A stretch of 48,178 nt of DNA from Psychrobacter sp. UBA3962 (GCF_002385225.1 NZ_DGDC01000004.1:1-48178), one strand, 5' to 3'; shown: positions 24,365 through 33,156, counted from the first letter of the stretch. Program-made: numbers and translations. Notes: generated by a model from the sequence alone, not told the origin.

Positions 24365-24810
24365 CGTAATTCCTTAAGAATATGTATATAGATAGGTTTG
24401 GGATCAATGTTAAATTTGAAGTTCGCCACTTGGATACTTGGAAGTTGAGAGTCAATCCATAAGTATCAAATAACAGTTAACCTAAAAATGATAATCAAGG
24501 CCAACGAGTCGTCGCTACTTATTCAGGTAGCGTTATGATAACGCATTTATCAGTGCTGTGTGAACCGTAAGCATTGCTAAAACCTTAATAGATGGTTAAA
24601 TAAGCGTTATTACGCTATCGCACCTAGGCTAATAAGTAGCGTTAAATCTTGTAAAACACTGTAAATTATCGTCTGCAAACCCCGCCATTGAAGATGCCCT
24701 ATCTTATTAAGCGTGGTAAGATAGACTGTAATGATTCAAAATAATAAAGTTAACCCACTTAGCAATAAACTCGGTTAATAATTAGATAACTTTAAGGTTT
24801 AGGATAACTC
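24365..24810. other. Divergent intergenic region dsbA / ubiG
   Basis: No gene is seen in 446 bases. It contains three copies of AGCGTTA (24529-24535, 24603-24609, 24638-24644). The first is half of a 15-bp perfect palindrome GCGTTAT-G-ATAACGC (24530-24544) and the second is in AGCGT-N4-ACGCT (24603-24616). An 8-bp inverted repeat CTATCTTA/TAAGATAG (24699-24706 and 24717-24724) lies 87 bases before ubiG. Confidence 0.55.
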
Positions 24811-25647
24811 ATGACCCAGTTCAATACGCCAACCGATTCAACTCCTTCTGAAACTCCCGTTGCAAACGTTGAGACACAAAGTGGCACGCCCAATGCTACT
24901 CAGCAACAAAATAACGATCTGGGTAATAACGTGGATATGAGTGAGGTCGGTAAATTCACTCAGCTTGCTAATCAATGGTGGGACAAACAAGGCCCGTTCG
25001 CTACTTTACATGAGATTAACCCGCTTCGTCTAAACTGGATTGAAGAAAATGTCATTCGTTATATGGGTACGGGGTTAACGGGGAAAACCGTACTAGACGT
25101 GGGTTGTGGCGGCGGTATTTTAACGGAGTCCATGGCCCGCAGAGGCGCTGATGCTACCGGTGTCGACTTAGGCATCGAGAACTTGCAAGCGGCAACTGTC
25201 CATGCTGAGCAAACAGGGCTAACCGACCGTTTACGCTACAAACATATCGCTATTGAGCAGTTGGCCGCTGAACAGCCTGAAAGCTATGATGTGGTCACTT
25301 GTATGGAGATGCTCGAACACGTTCCTGACCCAAGTCAGATTGTACAAGCCTGCTTTGATCTCTTAAAACCAGGCGGCGTTTGTGTTCTATCTACCATCAA
25401 CCGTAACCCTAAGTCTTACTTATTTGCCATTATCGGCGCTGAATATGTGCTGGGCTTATTAGACCGCGGCACCCATGATTACGCCAAATTCATCACCCCA
25501 GCTGAGCTGGATAAAATGGCCATCAATGCCGGTTTTAACCGTCAAGACTTAATCGGCTTACATTACAACCCCATTACTAAGCGTTATTGGTTGGCACAAA
25601 ATGTGGATGTGAACTATATGATGGCTGTGGTCAAGCCAGCTGAATAA
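24811..25647 (+). CDS. ubiG: Ubiquinone biosynthesis O-methyltransferase UbiG
   Basis: UbiG performs both O-methylations in ubiquinone synthesis using S-adenosylmethionine. The 278-residue protein contains the UbiG opening NVDMSEVGKFTQLANQWWD (40-58) and LHEINPLRLNWI, SAM motif I VLDVGCGGGILTE (94-106), and EMLEHVPDP in the methyltransferase core. The first 39 residues are an extra tail rich in Thr, Pro, Asn and Gln without a family counterpart. Since the conserved block begins before the next Met (43), the tail is probably translated. GGATAA precedes the ATG. ubiG, a HAD phosphatase and yciK are consecutive, as in Pseudomonas and Acinetobacter. Confidence 0.95.
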   Translation: MTQFNTPTDSTPSETPVANVETQSGTPNATQQQNNDLGNNVDMSEVGKFTQLANQWWDKQGPFATLHEINPLRLNWIEENVIRYMGTGLTGKTVLDVGCGGGILTESMARRGADATGVDLGIENLQAATVHAEQTGLTDRLRYKHIAIEQLAAEQPESYDVVTCMEMLEHVPDPSQIVQACFDLLKPGGVCVLSTINRNPKSYLFAIIGAEYVLGLLDRGTHDYAKFITPAELDKMAINAGFNRQDLIGLHYNPITKRYWLAQNVDVNYMMAVVKPAE

Positions 25648-25659
25648 CCAAGCTGGCTT
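25633..25659 (+). other. Stem-loop at the ubiG stop codon
   Basis: AAGCCAGCT (25633-25641) pairs perfectly with AGCTGGCTT (25651-25659), nine-base loop containing the TAA stop. There is no T-run, so it may stabilise or punctuate the ubiG 3' end rather than terminate. Confidence 0.5.
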
Positions 25660-25774
25660 AACAACCAAACCCATTGACCCGTTGAATAGCTAGGTGCAGT
25701 AAGCTTCGAGGCTTCAGCCTGTTGAGTCTTTTAAATTAAATTACTTAAATTTTCCTTTAAAAAAGAAAAAAACT

Positions 25775-26482
25775 ATGTCAGTAAATTACGTCAAAGCCGT
25801 CTTATTTGATTTAGACGGCACTTTAATCGATACCGCGGCAGACTTTATCCGCATCATTGGCCAGATGTCTGAAGCCAATGGCTGGCAGGTCCCCTCTAAC
25901 GATGCCATTCGTGAGCAAGTTTCAGCGGGAGCGAGTGCCATGGTTAGTCTGATGCTGAAGCACAATAACCAACCGCTTACAGAAGAGCAGGTACAGCACT
26001 ACCGTCAGCAGTTTTTAGACCAGTATGAAGCGGATATCTGTGTCGACAGCCGAGTGTTCCCAGAGCTTGAGTCTTTGTTAGACTTTTACGACAAAAATGG
26101 CATTCCTTGGGGCATTGTCACCAATAAACCCCGCTACTTATCTACTAAGCTTTTAGAGTACCTAAATCTTGCTGAGCGTTGCTCGGTTTTGGTTTGCCCT
26201 GACGATGTGAATAACACCAAACCTGATCCTGAACCGATGTACTTAGCTTTAGAAAAACTTGAGTTGCCTCGCGGTATTGCCAACAGCGTGATTTATGTTG
26301 GTGACCATATTCGTGATGTTCAAGCTGGTTCTGCAGCTGGCATGACCAACGTACTGGCCAGCTATGGCTATATTCCGCCAGAAGATCAAGACGATTTGGA
26401 AGCTTGGGGTGCCGACTATATTGCTGAGACCCCAAAGGCATTGGTAAAACTGTTACGCTCCAAAGAGTTTGATTATCTGTAG
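25775..26482 (+). CDS. HAD-family phosphatase, phosphoglycolate type; possibly MupP
   Basis: This cytosolic HAD hydrolase of 235 residues has nucleophile Asp12 and general acid Asp14 (FDLDGTLIDTA), motif II GIVTNKP, and motif IV YVGDHIRDVQAG. By sequence it would be called phosphoglycolate phosphatase (Gph), which clears 2-phosphoglycolate from DNA repair. Its place between ubiG and yciK is, however, the place of mupP in Pseudomonas, whose product removes the phosphate from N-acetylmuramate 6-phosphate in peptidoglycan recycling and was long annotated gph. Either function is possible here. The ribosome site is weak. The gap to yciK holds a tandem repeat. Confidence 0.85.
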   Translation: MSVNYVKAVLFDLDGTLIDTAADFIRIIGQMSEANGWQVPSNDAIREQVSAGASAMVSLMLKHNNQPLTEEQVQHYRQQFLDQYEADICVDSRVFPELESLLDFYDKNGIPWGIVTNKPRYLSTKLLEYLNLAERCSVLVCPDDVNNTKPDPEPMYLALEKLELPRGIANSVIYVGDHIRDVQAGSAAGMTNVLASYGYIPPEDQDDLEAWGADYIAETPKALVKLLRSKEFDYL

Positions 26483-26542
26483 CTTTACTCTTTCAGGTTC
26501 AGTACTTTTAGGACTGTTTGACCAAATGCTCTATAAATAATA

Positions 26543-26591
26543 ACTTTCTTTAAATAAAGCTCTCTTTAAAATAAACTCTCTTTAAAATAAA
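26543..26591. repeat. Three tandem ~16-bp repeats between the HAD phosphatase and yciK
   Basis: CTCTCTTTAAAATAAA occurs at 26560-26575 and again at 26576-26591, preceded by a degenerate copy at about 26543-26559 (ACTTTCTTTAAATAAAG). It lies in the spacer just upstream of the yciK start. Confidence 0.8.
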
Positions 26592-26605
26592 AAAATAGTG
26601 ACCTT

Positions 26606-27382
26606 ATGACCCAAACTCCTTTAACACACGAACAAATTCGTACCTTTGAGCCTGAACCAAACTGCTTACAAGGTAAGACCATCTTAGTCACCGGTGCTGG
26701 GGATGGTATTGGCCGAGTCGCTGCCCTAACCTATGCAAAGTACGGTGCTACGGTTTTATTACTAGGCAAGACTTTAAGCAAGTTAGAAGCCGTTTACGAT
26801 GAAATCGAAGCCGCGGGTGGCAAACAACCTGCGATTATGCCGATGAACCTTGAGACCGCTAGCTATAGCGATATGCAGCAGTTGGCAAACCTTATCCAAA
26901 CAGAAATTGGTGAGCTGCATGGCGTGCTACATAATGCGGGAATCTTAGGGGCGCTAACCCCGCTAGAGATGTATGACATCGTGACCTTTGAGCAAGTGAT
27001 GCGCATCAATACTACCGCAACCTTCATGCTGACTCAGGTACTCATGCCGTTGGTCAAAGAAGTAGACAATGGCTCTTTTGTGTTTACCAGCAGTTCCGTA
27101 GGTACTCATCCCCGCGCTTTTTGGGGAGCCTATGCCCTATCGAAGCAAGCGGTTGAGGGCATGAGTGATATCTTTACTCAAGAGACTCAAAACACCACCA
27201 GCTTACGCTTTAACTGTATCAATCCAGGCGGCACCCGTACCAACATGCGTGCTCATGCTTATCCTGGCGAGAACCCCATGAGCCTGAAGACTCCAGAAGA
27301 GATTATGCCAGCGTACGTGTGTTTAATGAGTGATGCCAGCATTGGGGTAAGAGGTCAGGTTATTGCTCTGCAACCTAAATAA
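26606..27382 (+). CDS. Short-chain dehydrogenase/reductase of the YciK type
   Basis: This 258-residue classical SDR has cofactor loop TGAGDGIGR (29-37), NAG at 110-112, and catalytic Ser (162-164 region), Tyr176 and Lys180 (YALSKQAVEG). The opening and PGGTRTNMRA motif are those of YciK, an oxidoreductase of unknown substrate often next to ubiG. The arrangement ubiG, HAD phosphatase, yciK supports the family assignment. The ribosome site is weak. A strong terminator 110 bases downstream ends the operon. Confidence 0.88.
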   Translation: MTQTPLTHEQIRTFEPEPNCLQGKTILVTGAGDGIGRVAALTYAKYGATVLLLGKTLSKLEAVYDEIEAAGGKQPAIMPMNLETASYSDMQQLANLIQTEIGELHGVLHNAGILGALTPLEMYDIVTFEQVMRINTTATFMLTQVLMPLVKEVDNGSFVFTSSSVGTHPRAFWGAYALSKQAVEGMSDIFTQETQNTTSLRFNCINPGGTRTNMRAHAYPGENPMSLKTPEEIMPAYVCLMSDASIGVRGQVIALQPK

Positions 27383-27403
27383 TCTACGTTGCTAGTTCCC
27401 CCT

Positions 27404-27435
27404 ATTGCTAATAACCCATATTGCTAGTAACCCAC
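27404..27435. repeat. 16-bp tandem duplication after yciK
   Basis: ATTGCTAATAACCCAT (27404-27419) and ATTGCTAGTAACCCAC (27420-27435) agree at 14 of 16 positions and are directly adjacent. GCTAGTTCCCCCT just before may be a more degenerate copy. Confidence 0.7.
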
Positions 27436-27490
27436 ATCACTGGTAGCTTAAGTCGTCCTGAATATTGATAATGACCTAAGCTATTCTTAG

Positions 27491-27522
27491 AGCAGAAGCC
27501 CCTCAAAGCTTCTGCTTTTTTT
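27491..27522 (+). terminator. Terminator of the ubiG-yciK unit
   Basis: AGCAGAAGC (27491-27499) pairs perfectly with GCTTCTGCT (27508-27516), followed by seven T. Confidence 0.9.
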
Positions 27523-27642
27523 GTACTTTTAAGCTTATTGTAACCGCCAAGCTCCACCTTGAAAAATAGGCTAATAGCCCCATAATATAAGGATAAGCCC
27601 TGATTTTATTTGGGCAAATCTGAATAAAAAAAGGAGTCAATT

Positions 27643-27909
27643 ATGGCCGGAGGATGGGCGCGTGATGGCGCTGAGCACGAACAAATGGATGCCACCGTGA
27701 ATGATGCTCTTGAACGGGCAAGAAGAGCCTTGCCTAAAGGTGAAAGCTTAGAATTCTGTGAGGAATGTGGCGAGCGTATCCCAGAAGCTCGGCGTCAAGC
27801 CTTGCCTGGAGTGGAGTACTGTGTCAAATGCCAATCTGAGCTAGAAGCCCATACTAAGACTCAAGAGCTGTATAATCGCCGCGGTAGTAAAGACAGTCAA
27901 TTGCGCTAA
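27643..27909 (+). CDS. DksA/TraR-type C4 zinc-finger protein (YbiI-like)
   Basis: This short 88-residue protein carries a single C4 zinc finger with Cys39, 42, 60 and 63 (CEECGERIPEAR and YCVKC), the DksA/TraR signature. It lacks the long coiled-coil that full DksA inserts in the RNA polymerase secondary channel, having only a short helical N-terminal part (14-30). It resembles YbiI, whose function is not settled; a role on RNA polymerase is a family-based guess. AAGGAG precedes the ATG. It is a single-gene unit convergent with ompR. Confidence 0.87.
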   Translation: MAGGWARDGAEHEQMDATVNDALERARRALPKGESLEFCEECGERIPEARRQALPGVEYCVKCQSELEAHTKTQELYNRRGSKDSQLR

Positions 27910-28030
27910 CTCAATGGCTAAGCATAGTGAAGACGGTTATTAGCGACACTGGCCTGCACTAACTTATAAGCTATAGAAGAGTAGCAAATATAAAAAACTT
28001 AATATCCAAAGCTATTAATATAAAAAAATA

Positions 28031-28066
28031 AAAAGGCACTCTATATTAAATAGAGTGCCCTTTTTT
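28031..28066. terminator. Bidirectional terminator between the zinc-finger gene and ompR
   Basis: GGCACTCTA (28035-28043) pairs perfectly with TAGAGTGCC (28051-28059), A-run to the left and T6 to the right. Confidence 0.88.
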
Positions 28067-28087
28067 AGGGATAAGAAAAGCTATTAT

Positions 28088-28834
28088 TTAGGCATCTTCT
28101 TCATCGGGAACAAACACATAACCCACGCCCCACACCGTCTGAATATAACGAGCCTGCGAAGGATTGTCTTCAATTAAACGACGTAAGCGAGACACTTGAA
28201 CGTCAATAGAACGCTCCATTGCGCCCCACTCTCTGCCACGCGCTAAGTTCATTAATTTATCGCGCGTTAACGGCTCACGAGGGTGCTGAACCAAAGCTTT
28301 CAATACTGAGAATTCACCCGTAGTTAAGGTCACCACGTTACCGTCTCGCTTTAAGGTGCGTGTTGATAAATCTAGGGTCCAAGGACCGAACTCTACCACC
28401 TCTACCTGCTGCGAAGGGGCACCAGGTAGCTCGCGGCTGTGGCGACGTAAAACCGCTTTGATACGAGCCAGCAACTCTTTGGGGTTAAATGGCTTGGGCA
28501 GATAATCATCCGCGCCCGCCTCTAAGCCAGCAATACGATCGCTGTCTGAGCCTTTGGCAGTCAACATAATGATGGGAATATCACTGTTGTCTTCACGCAA
28601 GCGTTTACAGATGCTAATACCATCTTCTCCTGGTAGCATTAAATCTAGCACCACCAGCGAGAATAACTCACGCTGCATCAGCTTATCCATCTGACTGCCA
28701 TCATGAGCCGTACGCACCACAAAGCCGTCGTCTTCTAGAAAGCGTTGTAATAAAGAGCGCAAACGCGCATCGTCATCTACTACCAATATACGGTGGGTTA
28801 AACTGTCGGTATTGTTGATTTTATTGTCTGACAT
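28088..28834 (-). CDS. ompR: OmpR-type DNA-binding response regulator
   Basis: This 248-residue transcription factor responds to osmotic and envelope conditions in relatives. The receiver domain (15-130) has the acidic pocket Asp20-22, phospho-acceptor Asp64 (VVLDLMLPGEDG), Thr92 and Lys114 (LPKPF). The winged-helix DNA-binding domain (about 145-245) ends YIQTVWGVGYVF. Similarity is to OmpR itself rather than to other family members. CAGGAAAA lies before the ATG. The usual partner kinase gene envZ is not downstream: a terminator and a convergent gene follow directly. The ompR-tex proximity recalls the E. coli ompR-greB-tex region. Confidence 0.9.
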   Translation of the reverse strand: MSDNKINNTDSLTHRILVVDDDARLRSLLQRFLEDDGFVVRTAHDGSQMDKLMQRELFSLVVLDLMLPGEDGISICKRLREDNSDIPIIMLTAKGSDSDRIAGLEAGADDYLPKPFNPKELLARIKAVLRRHSRELPGAPSQQVEVVEFGPWTLDLSTRTLKRDGNVVTLTTGEFSVLKALVQHPREPLTRDKLMNLARGREWGAMERSIDVQVSRLRRLIEDNPSQARYIQTVWGVGYVFVPDEEDA

Positions 28835-29269
28835 AATATTTTCCTGCTGTTTATTTATTATAGTAACCCAGAGGGTAAAGGGAAAAATACCTTTTGCATT
28901 TTTAATATCTAAAATAAATTGGGTCTTATGTTATATATGGTTATGAAGCCAGCATTAATCAATGATTAACTTAATAATATAGGGTACTCATTGCAGATAA
29001 TGCTAAGGGACTATTGCCTCGACCTGTTAGCCATCCTAAAACCCACTATTATCCATTGTATTAGGCCCGACCACATTAAGCCTGACAATCGATATCATTT
29101 AGTGTATAAGATTATGAAACAAATTACACACCTATTACATAGTAGTGCTGTATGGGTTTGTTAATTAATCAAGACTTATTGACAGAAATAAACATAAATA
29201 AGCAAAAGCGTTTTTATTATGTCAGCTTTTGCTATAATGCCAACCACATTTATTAACTTCGATACGGAT
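28835..29269. other. Divergent intergenic region ompR / tex
   Basis: This AT-rich spacer carries the promoters of both genes. TTGACA stands at 29179-29184 without a well-spaced -10. The extended -10 TGCTATAAT at 29230-29238 is the best tex promoter candidate and lies downstream of the first in-frame ATG of the tex frame (29219). I see no further gene. Confidence 0.6.
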
Positions 29270-31774
29270 ATGAACCAAACCGATACCCCAACTACCAACA
29301 CCCCTACCAGCCAAGGCAGTACTAATTTGCCCGCTGATGTCATTGCCAACATCCATACCAAGCTTGCAAAAGAGCTGGGCATTAAGCCTGCGCAAGTCAA
29401 TGCGTTTGTTAAGCTTTACGACGAAGGTGCTACGGTGCCGTTTATCGCCCGTTATCGTAAAGAGAAAACGCAAGGTCTGGATGACAGCCAATTACGTGCT
29501 TTGGAAAAAGGCCTGAATTATGAGCGCGACATGGCGTCACGTCGTGCCAAGATTCTTGAGCTACTACAAAGCCAAGGCAACCTAACTGAAGCGTTGCAAG
29601 CCCGCATCGAGCAAGCCACCTCAAAGCTTGAGTTAGAAGACATCTATTTGCCTTATCGTCCTCGTCGCCGCTCTTTGGCTGCCAAGGCCCGTGCTGCAGG
29701 CCTAGGTGAAGTTGCTGAGAAGCTGTTAACCACCGAGATCACCCCTACTGAAGCCTTAGAGGGTTATCAGTTACCTGAGACCATTACCGATGATACGGGT
29801 ACTGAGATTGAAGTTGACTTCTCAGTTGCCGAAAAACAGCTGGCTGGTGTTGAAGCCATCATTATCGATGATTGGACTCAAGAACTAGAGTTGCTAGATG
29901 ATTTACGTACAGGTTTCGCTAAGACAGCCACCATCAATTCAAGCTTAGCCTCTGAAGAAAAGCGTGAAGTTGGTGAGAAGTTTGCGGACTACTTTGAGCA
30001 CAGTGAAAGCTTAGCACGCCTACCAAACCACCGCCTACTTGCCATGCTTCGTGGCCGTCAAGAAAACGTACTGGTGCTTAAAGTTGATGGTGAAGACGCT
30101 CCTTTTGTTGAAAAAATTATCAGCAACTTCGAATTAGATGCCAAGCAGCCAGAAGCCCGTCGTGAATTTTTAGTGGCGGCTGCTAATAGCTTGTGGAAAG
30201 ACAAATGGCGTCCGCATTTAGAGCACCGCTTATTAACAGAAAAACGCTTGGCTGCCGAAGCCGATGCTATTGATGTATTCGCTAGCAATCTTCAGCATTT
30301 ATTAATGGCAGCCCCTGCTGGTCGTAAAGTTATCTTAGGGGTCGATCCTGGTATTCGTCATGGCGTAAAAATGGCGGTTATTGATGCTCAGGGTCAGGTT
30401 ATTCGTAATGCTGATGATACTCCTGCCACAGCCACAGTGTATCCTTTTGCTCCAGACAACAAGATGGATGAAGCAAAAGCCACTATCTCTGATTTATTAA
30501 AAGCGCGTAACGTTGAACTGGTAGCAATCGGTAATGGTACCGCCAGTCGCGAAACCGACGCTATGATCAAAGAAGTTATCGATGCCGATGAGGCCATTAC
30601 TGCTAAAGCCGTTGTGGTAAATGAGTCTGGCGCTTCTGTTTATTCAGCCAGCGAGCTTGCCAGTGATGAATTGGCAGACTTAGACGTGTCAATCCGCGGC
30701 GCAGTCTCAATCGCCCGTCGCCTACAAGACCCTCTATCAGAGCTGGTAAAAGTTGAGCCAAAAGCCATTGGCGTCGGTCAATATCAGCACGATGTAAACC
30801 AGTCTCAATTATCTGATAGCTTAGATAAAGTTACTCAAGACTGTGTGAACGCGGTAGGTGTCGATGTGAACACTGCCAGTCCTGCTATTTTGGCTCACAT
30901 TGCCGGTCTAAATCGCAACGTGGCTCAGCAGATCGTTAATTATCGCAAAGAGCATGGCGCCTTTACCAATCGCGAGCAGCTAAAAGACGTGCCAAGATTG
31001 GGAGTGAAAACCTTTGAGCAGGCCGCAGGTTTCCTACGCATCCGTGATGGTGAAGAGCCCTTAGATGCTACCGGCGTGCATCCAGAAAGCTATGATTTGG
31101 TAAAACAAATTCTAGAAAAATCTGGTAAAGATATTACTGAAGTCTTAGGCAATGACAGTGTGATTAATACTTTAGCCACTGACGGTATTGAAGCGGCTAA
31201 TGATGAAAATATTAGTCTTACCGCCATTAAACAAGAGCTTGCCAAACCAGCCCACGACCCTCGCCCTGAGTTTAAAACGGCTCAGTTTAGAGAGGACGTC
31301 AATAGCGTCAATGATCTAGAAGAAGGCATGCAACTAGAAGGCGTGGTCACTAACGTCACTGGCTTCGGCTGCTTTGTGGACGTAGGCGTGCACCAAGATG
31401 GCTTAGTGCACATCTCTGAGATGGCCAATGACTTCGTTGAAGACCCAATGAACTTGGTTAAACCAGGCGATATCGTCACTGTTCGTGTGATTTCAGTGGA
31501 TGCCAAACGCAATCGTATTGGCTTTAGCATGAAGTCAGAACAAGCAGCTCCAGCCAAACGCACTACTACTGCGGCAAAGCCAGCTACTGACAAGACTGAG
31601 ACTAAGCCTACTCGTGCGCCGCGCAGAAGCAATAAAGCCAAACCTGCTAACAAAGGTGGCCGTAATAATCCACGTAGTGATAAAGCCAAAGCCAAGCCAG
31701 CTGCGAAACAAAAGCCTGAAGAAAATAAAATTGGCTCATTAGGGGCTTTATTAAAACAAGCCGGCCTTAAGTAA
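29270..31774 (+). CDS. tex: Tex, S1-domain RNA-binding transcription accessory protein
   Basis: Tex is a nucleic-acid-binding protein related to eukaryotic Spt6, associated with transcription. It has 834 residues from the chosen start. In order: N-terminal helical domain with YDEGATVPFIARYRKE, a YqgF/RNase H-like domain (GVDPGIRHGVKMAVID), helix-hairpin-helix repeats (DVNTASPAILAHIAGL), and an S1 domain (VTNVTGFGCFVDVGVHQDG). A Lys/Pro/Ala-rich basic tail of about 70 residues follows. The first 25 residues are Thr/Pro/Asn/Gln-rich. The frame extends to ATG 29219, but the extended -10 at 29230-29238 lies after it, favouring 29270. A bidirectional terminator ends the gene. Confidence 0.93.
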   Translation: MNQTDTPTTNTPTSQGSTNLPADVIANIHTKLAKELGIKPAQVNAFVKLYDEGATVPFIARYRKEKTQGLDDSQLRALEKGLNYERDMASRRAKILELLQSQGNLTEALQARIEQATSKLELEDIYLPYRPRRRSLAAKARAAGLGEVAEKLLTTEITPTEALEGYQLPETITDDTGTEIEVDFSVAEKQLAGVEAIIIDDWTQELELLDDLRTGFAKTATINSSLASEEKREVGEKFADYFEHSESLARLPNHRLLAMLRGRQENVLVLKVDGEDAPFVEKIISNFELDAKQPEARREFLVAAANSLWKDKWRPHLEHRLLTEKRLAAEADAIDVFASNLQHLLMAAPAGRKVILGVDPGIRHGVKMAVIDAQGQVIRNADDTPATATVYPFAPDNKMDEAKATISDLLKARNVELVAIGNGTASRETDAMIKEVIDADEAITAKAVVVNESGASVYSASELASDELADLDVSIRGAVSIARRLQDPLSELVKVEPKAIGVGQYQHDVNQSQLSDSLDKVTQDCVNAVGVDVNTASPAILAHIAGLNRNVAQQIVNYRKEHGAFTNREQLKDVPRLGVKTFEQAAGFLRIRDGEEPLDATGVHPESYDLVKQILEKSGKDITEVLGNDSVINTLATDGIEAANDENISLTAIKQELAKPAHDPRPEFKTAQFREDVNSVNDLEEGMQLEGVVTNVTGFGCFVDVGVHQDGLVHISEMANDFVEDPMNLVKPGDIVTVRVISVDAKRNRIGFSMKSEQAAPAKRTTTAAKPATDKTETKPTRAPRRSNKAKPANKGGRNNPRSDKAKAKPAAKQKPEENKIGSLGALLKQAGLK

Positions 31775-31798
31775 CCGCTAAGCTAATTTGATCGTTAT

Positions 31799-31834
31799 AA
31801 AAAAAGGACAGTCCTCATGGGCTGTCCTTTTTTA
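31799..31834. terminator. Bidirectional terminator between tex and the dehydrogenase-like gene
   Basis: GGACAGTCC pairs with GGGCTGTCC around TCAT (stem at about 31806-31827), with an A-run on the left and T6 on the right. Confidence 0.85.
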
Positions 31835-31896
31835 TATTCATTGATTTTTTAGAGTTGATTAAAACGGTAATTAAAGCTGTCTTAACCCCTACAAAA

Positions 31897-33156
31897 CTAG
31901 GCTGATAACTCTACAAACTCAATGCCGGCATGATCTTGTAAACGCTCTATTAAGGCTTCACCCATCGCAGCAGCTGGTGTCCAAAAACCCCCTTCAACTT
32001 CTTGCTTACTGATGTCTTGCAGTAGACATAAAGCACTTTGAGCTAGCATCTGACAGGTGCTGCCATAACCAGGGTCTTTGTCGCCCGTCACCTTAGTTAA
32101 TACTTCCTGGTTGTTGCTGGTATGCCCAAAGAAGCGAATATCAAAGTAGCCATTTTCTTGTTCTGACTTAGAAGGGCCATCCCCAGATTTCGGTAGGACA
32201 TGCTCATTTAACAGGTCACGGCTGGGCTTAAACATCATGCTGGCGGCAAAGCCTGCAATACCTGCCGTCATGCCATAACTCATAAGGCGACCTTTTAAAC
32301 CTGCTGGTAACCACATGGCCTCATCATATTTAAAGTCACGACCGTATTGATAATCGCGTAATTGGTTCGAGCGATGAACAATGCGGGTATTAATAGAAGC
32401 CATAATAAAGGGCGCTACCCAGCGCTCGTTTTCCGCATCCCACTGAGGAAGGTTAACATTTTCTTGACGCACATTAGGGCGATTGTCATCATCATTTAAC
32501 AGATAAGGGTTGGCTAACTGTTTACGTAGCGACTTGTCTTTGCCAAGCTCCTCAAAGATGGTAGCCATCGAAGACACCGTCCCACCTGATAAGCCTCCTT
32601 TGGCCGCTTTCACTCGCATATTGATGGTTTCACAATACTCGCCATGCTCTTTTTGGGCACAGTTTTGGGTGAATAGTACGCCTAGATCCGAAGGCAAGGA
32701 GTCAAAGCCACAAGAGTTGACGATACGGGCTCCAGAATCTTTGGCCGTTTGTTGGTACTTATCGAGCATATTTTTGATGAATAAAGCCTCACCCGTTAAG
32801 TCGACATAATCTGTGCCATTTTCAGCACAGGCTTTGATTAAAGGCTCCCCATATTTTAAATAGGGGCCTACCGTGGAGATAATTACTTGGGCTTGGGCTG
32901 CCATTTTATTTAAACTATCAGCGTCATCACTGTCTGCAATGATAATCGGTAGCTCTGTATTACCTACCTGCTCCTTAACTTGCTCTAGTTTTTGTTGATT
33001 GCGCCCAGCAATCGCCCAGCTTACTTCATTGCCCGCACTGCCCTCTGCTAGGAACTTTTGTAAATAGGCAGCAACCAACTGGCCCACAAAACTTGTGGCT
33101 CCATAAAGCACAATCCCGTATTTCTGCTGTGAGTTTTTTATATTTTCATTTGTCAT
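31897..33156 (-). CDS. Saccharopine-dehydrogenase-like NAD(P)-binding protein
   Basis: This 419-residue protein belongs to the saccharopine dehydrogenase / trans-acting enoyl reductase family. The Rossmann loop is YGATSFVGQLVAAYL near residue 18, followed by WAIAGRNQQKLEQV. The family motif GTDYVDLTGEALFIK and NSCGFDSLPSDLGV is clear. The reaction is unknown: relatives act as stand-alone reductases in lipid metabolism or are uncharacterised; lysine catabolism is unlikely from this family branch. The frame starts upstream at a TTG (33165), but ATG 33156 has AAGGG ten bases before it. It is a single gene between a terminator and a long promoter region. Confidence 0.8.
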   Translation of the reverse strand: MTNENIKNSQQKYGIVLYGATSFVGQLVAAYLQKFLAEGSAGNEVSWAIAGRNQQKLEQVKEQVGNTELPIIIADSDDADSLNKMAAQAQVIISTVGPYLKYGEPLIKACAENGTDYVDLTGEALFIKNMLDKYQQTAKDSGARIVNSCGFDSLPSDLGVLFTQNCAQKEHGEYCETINMRVKAAKGGLSGGTVSSMATIFEELGKDKSLRKQLANPYLLNDDDNRPNVRQENVNLPQWDAENERWVAPFIMASINTRIVHRSNQLRDYQYGRDFKYDEAMWLPAGLKGRLMSYGMTAGIAGFAASMMFKPSRDLLNEHVLPKSGDGPSKSEQENGYFDIRFFGHTSNNQEVLTKVTGDKDPGYGSTCQMLAQSALCLLQDISKQEVEGGFWTPAAAMGEALIERLQDHAGIEFVELSA

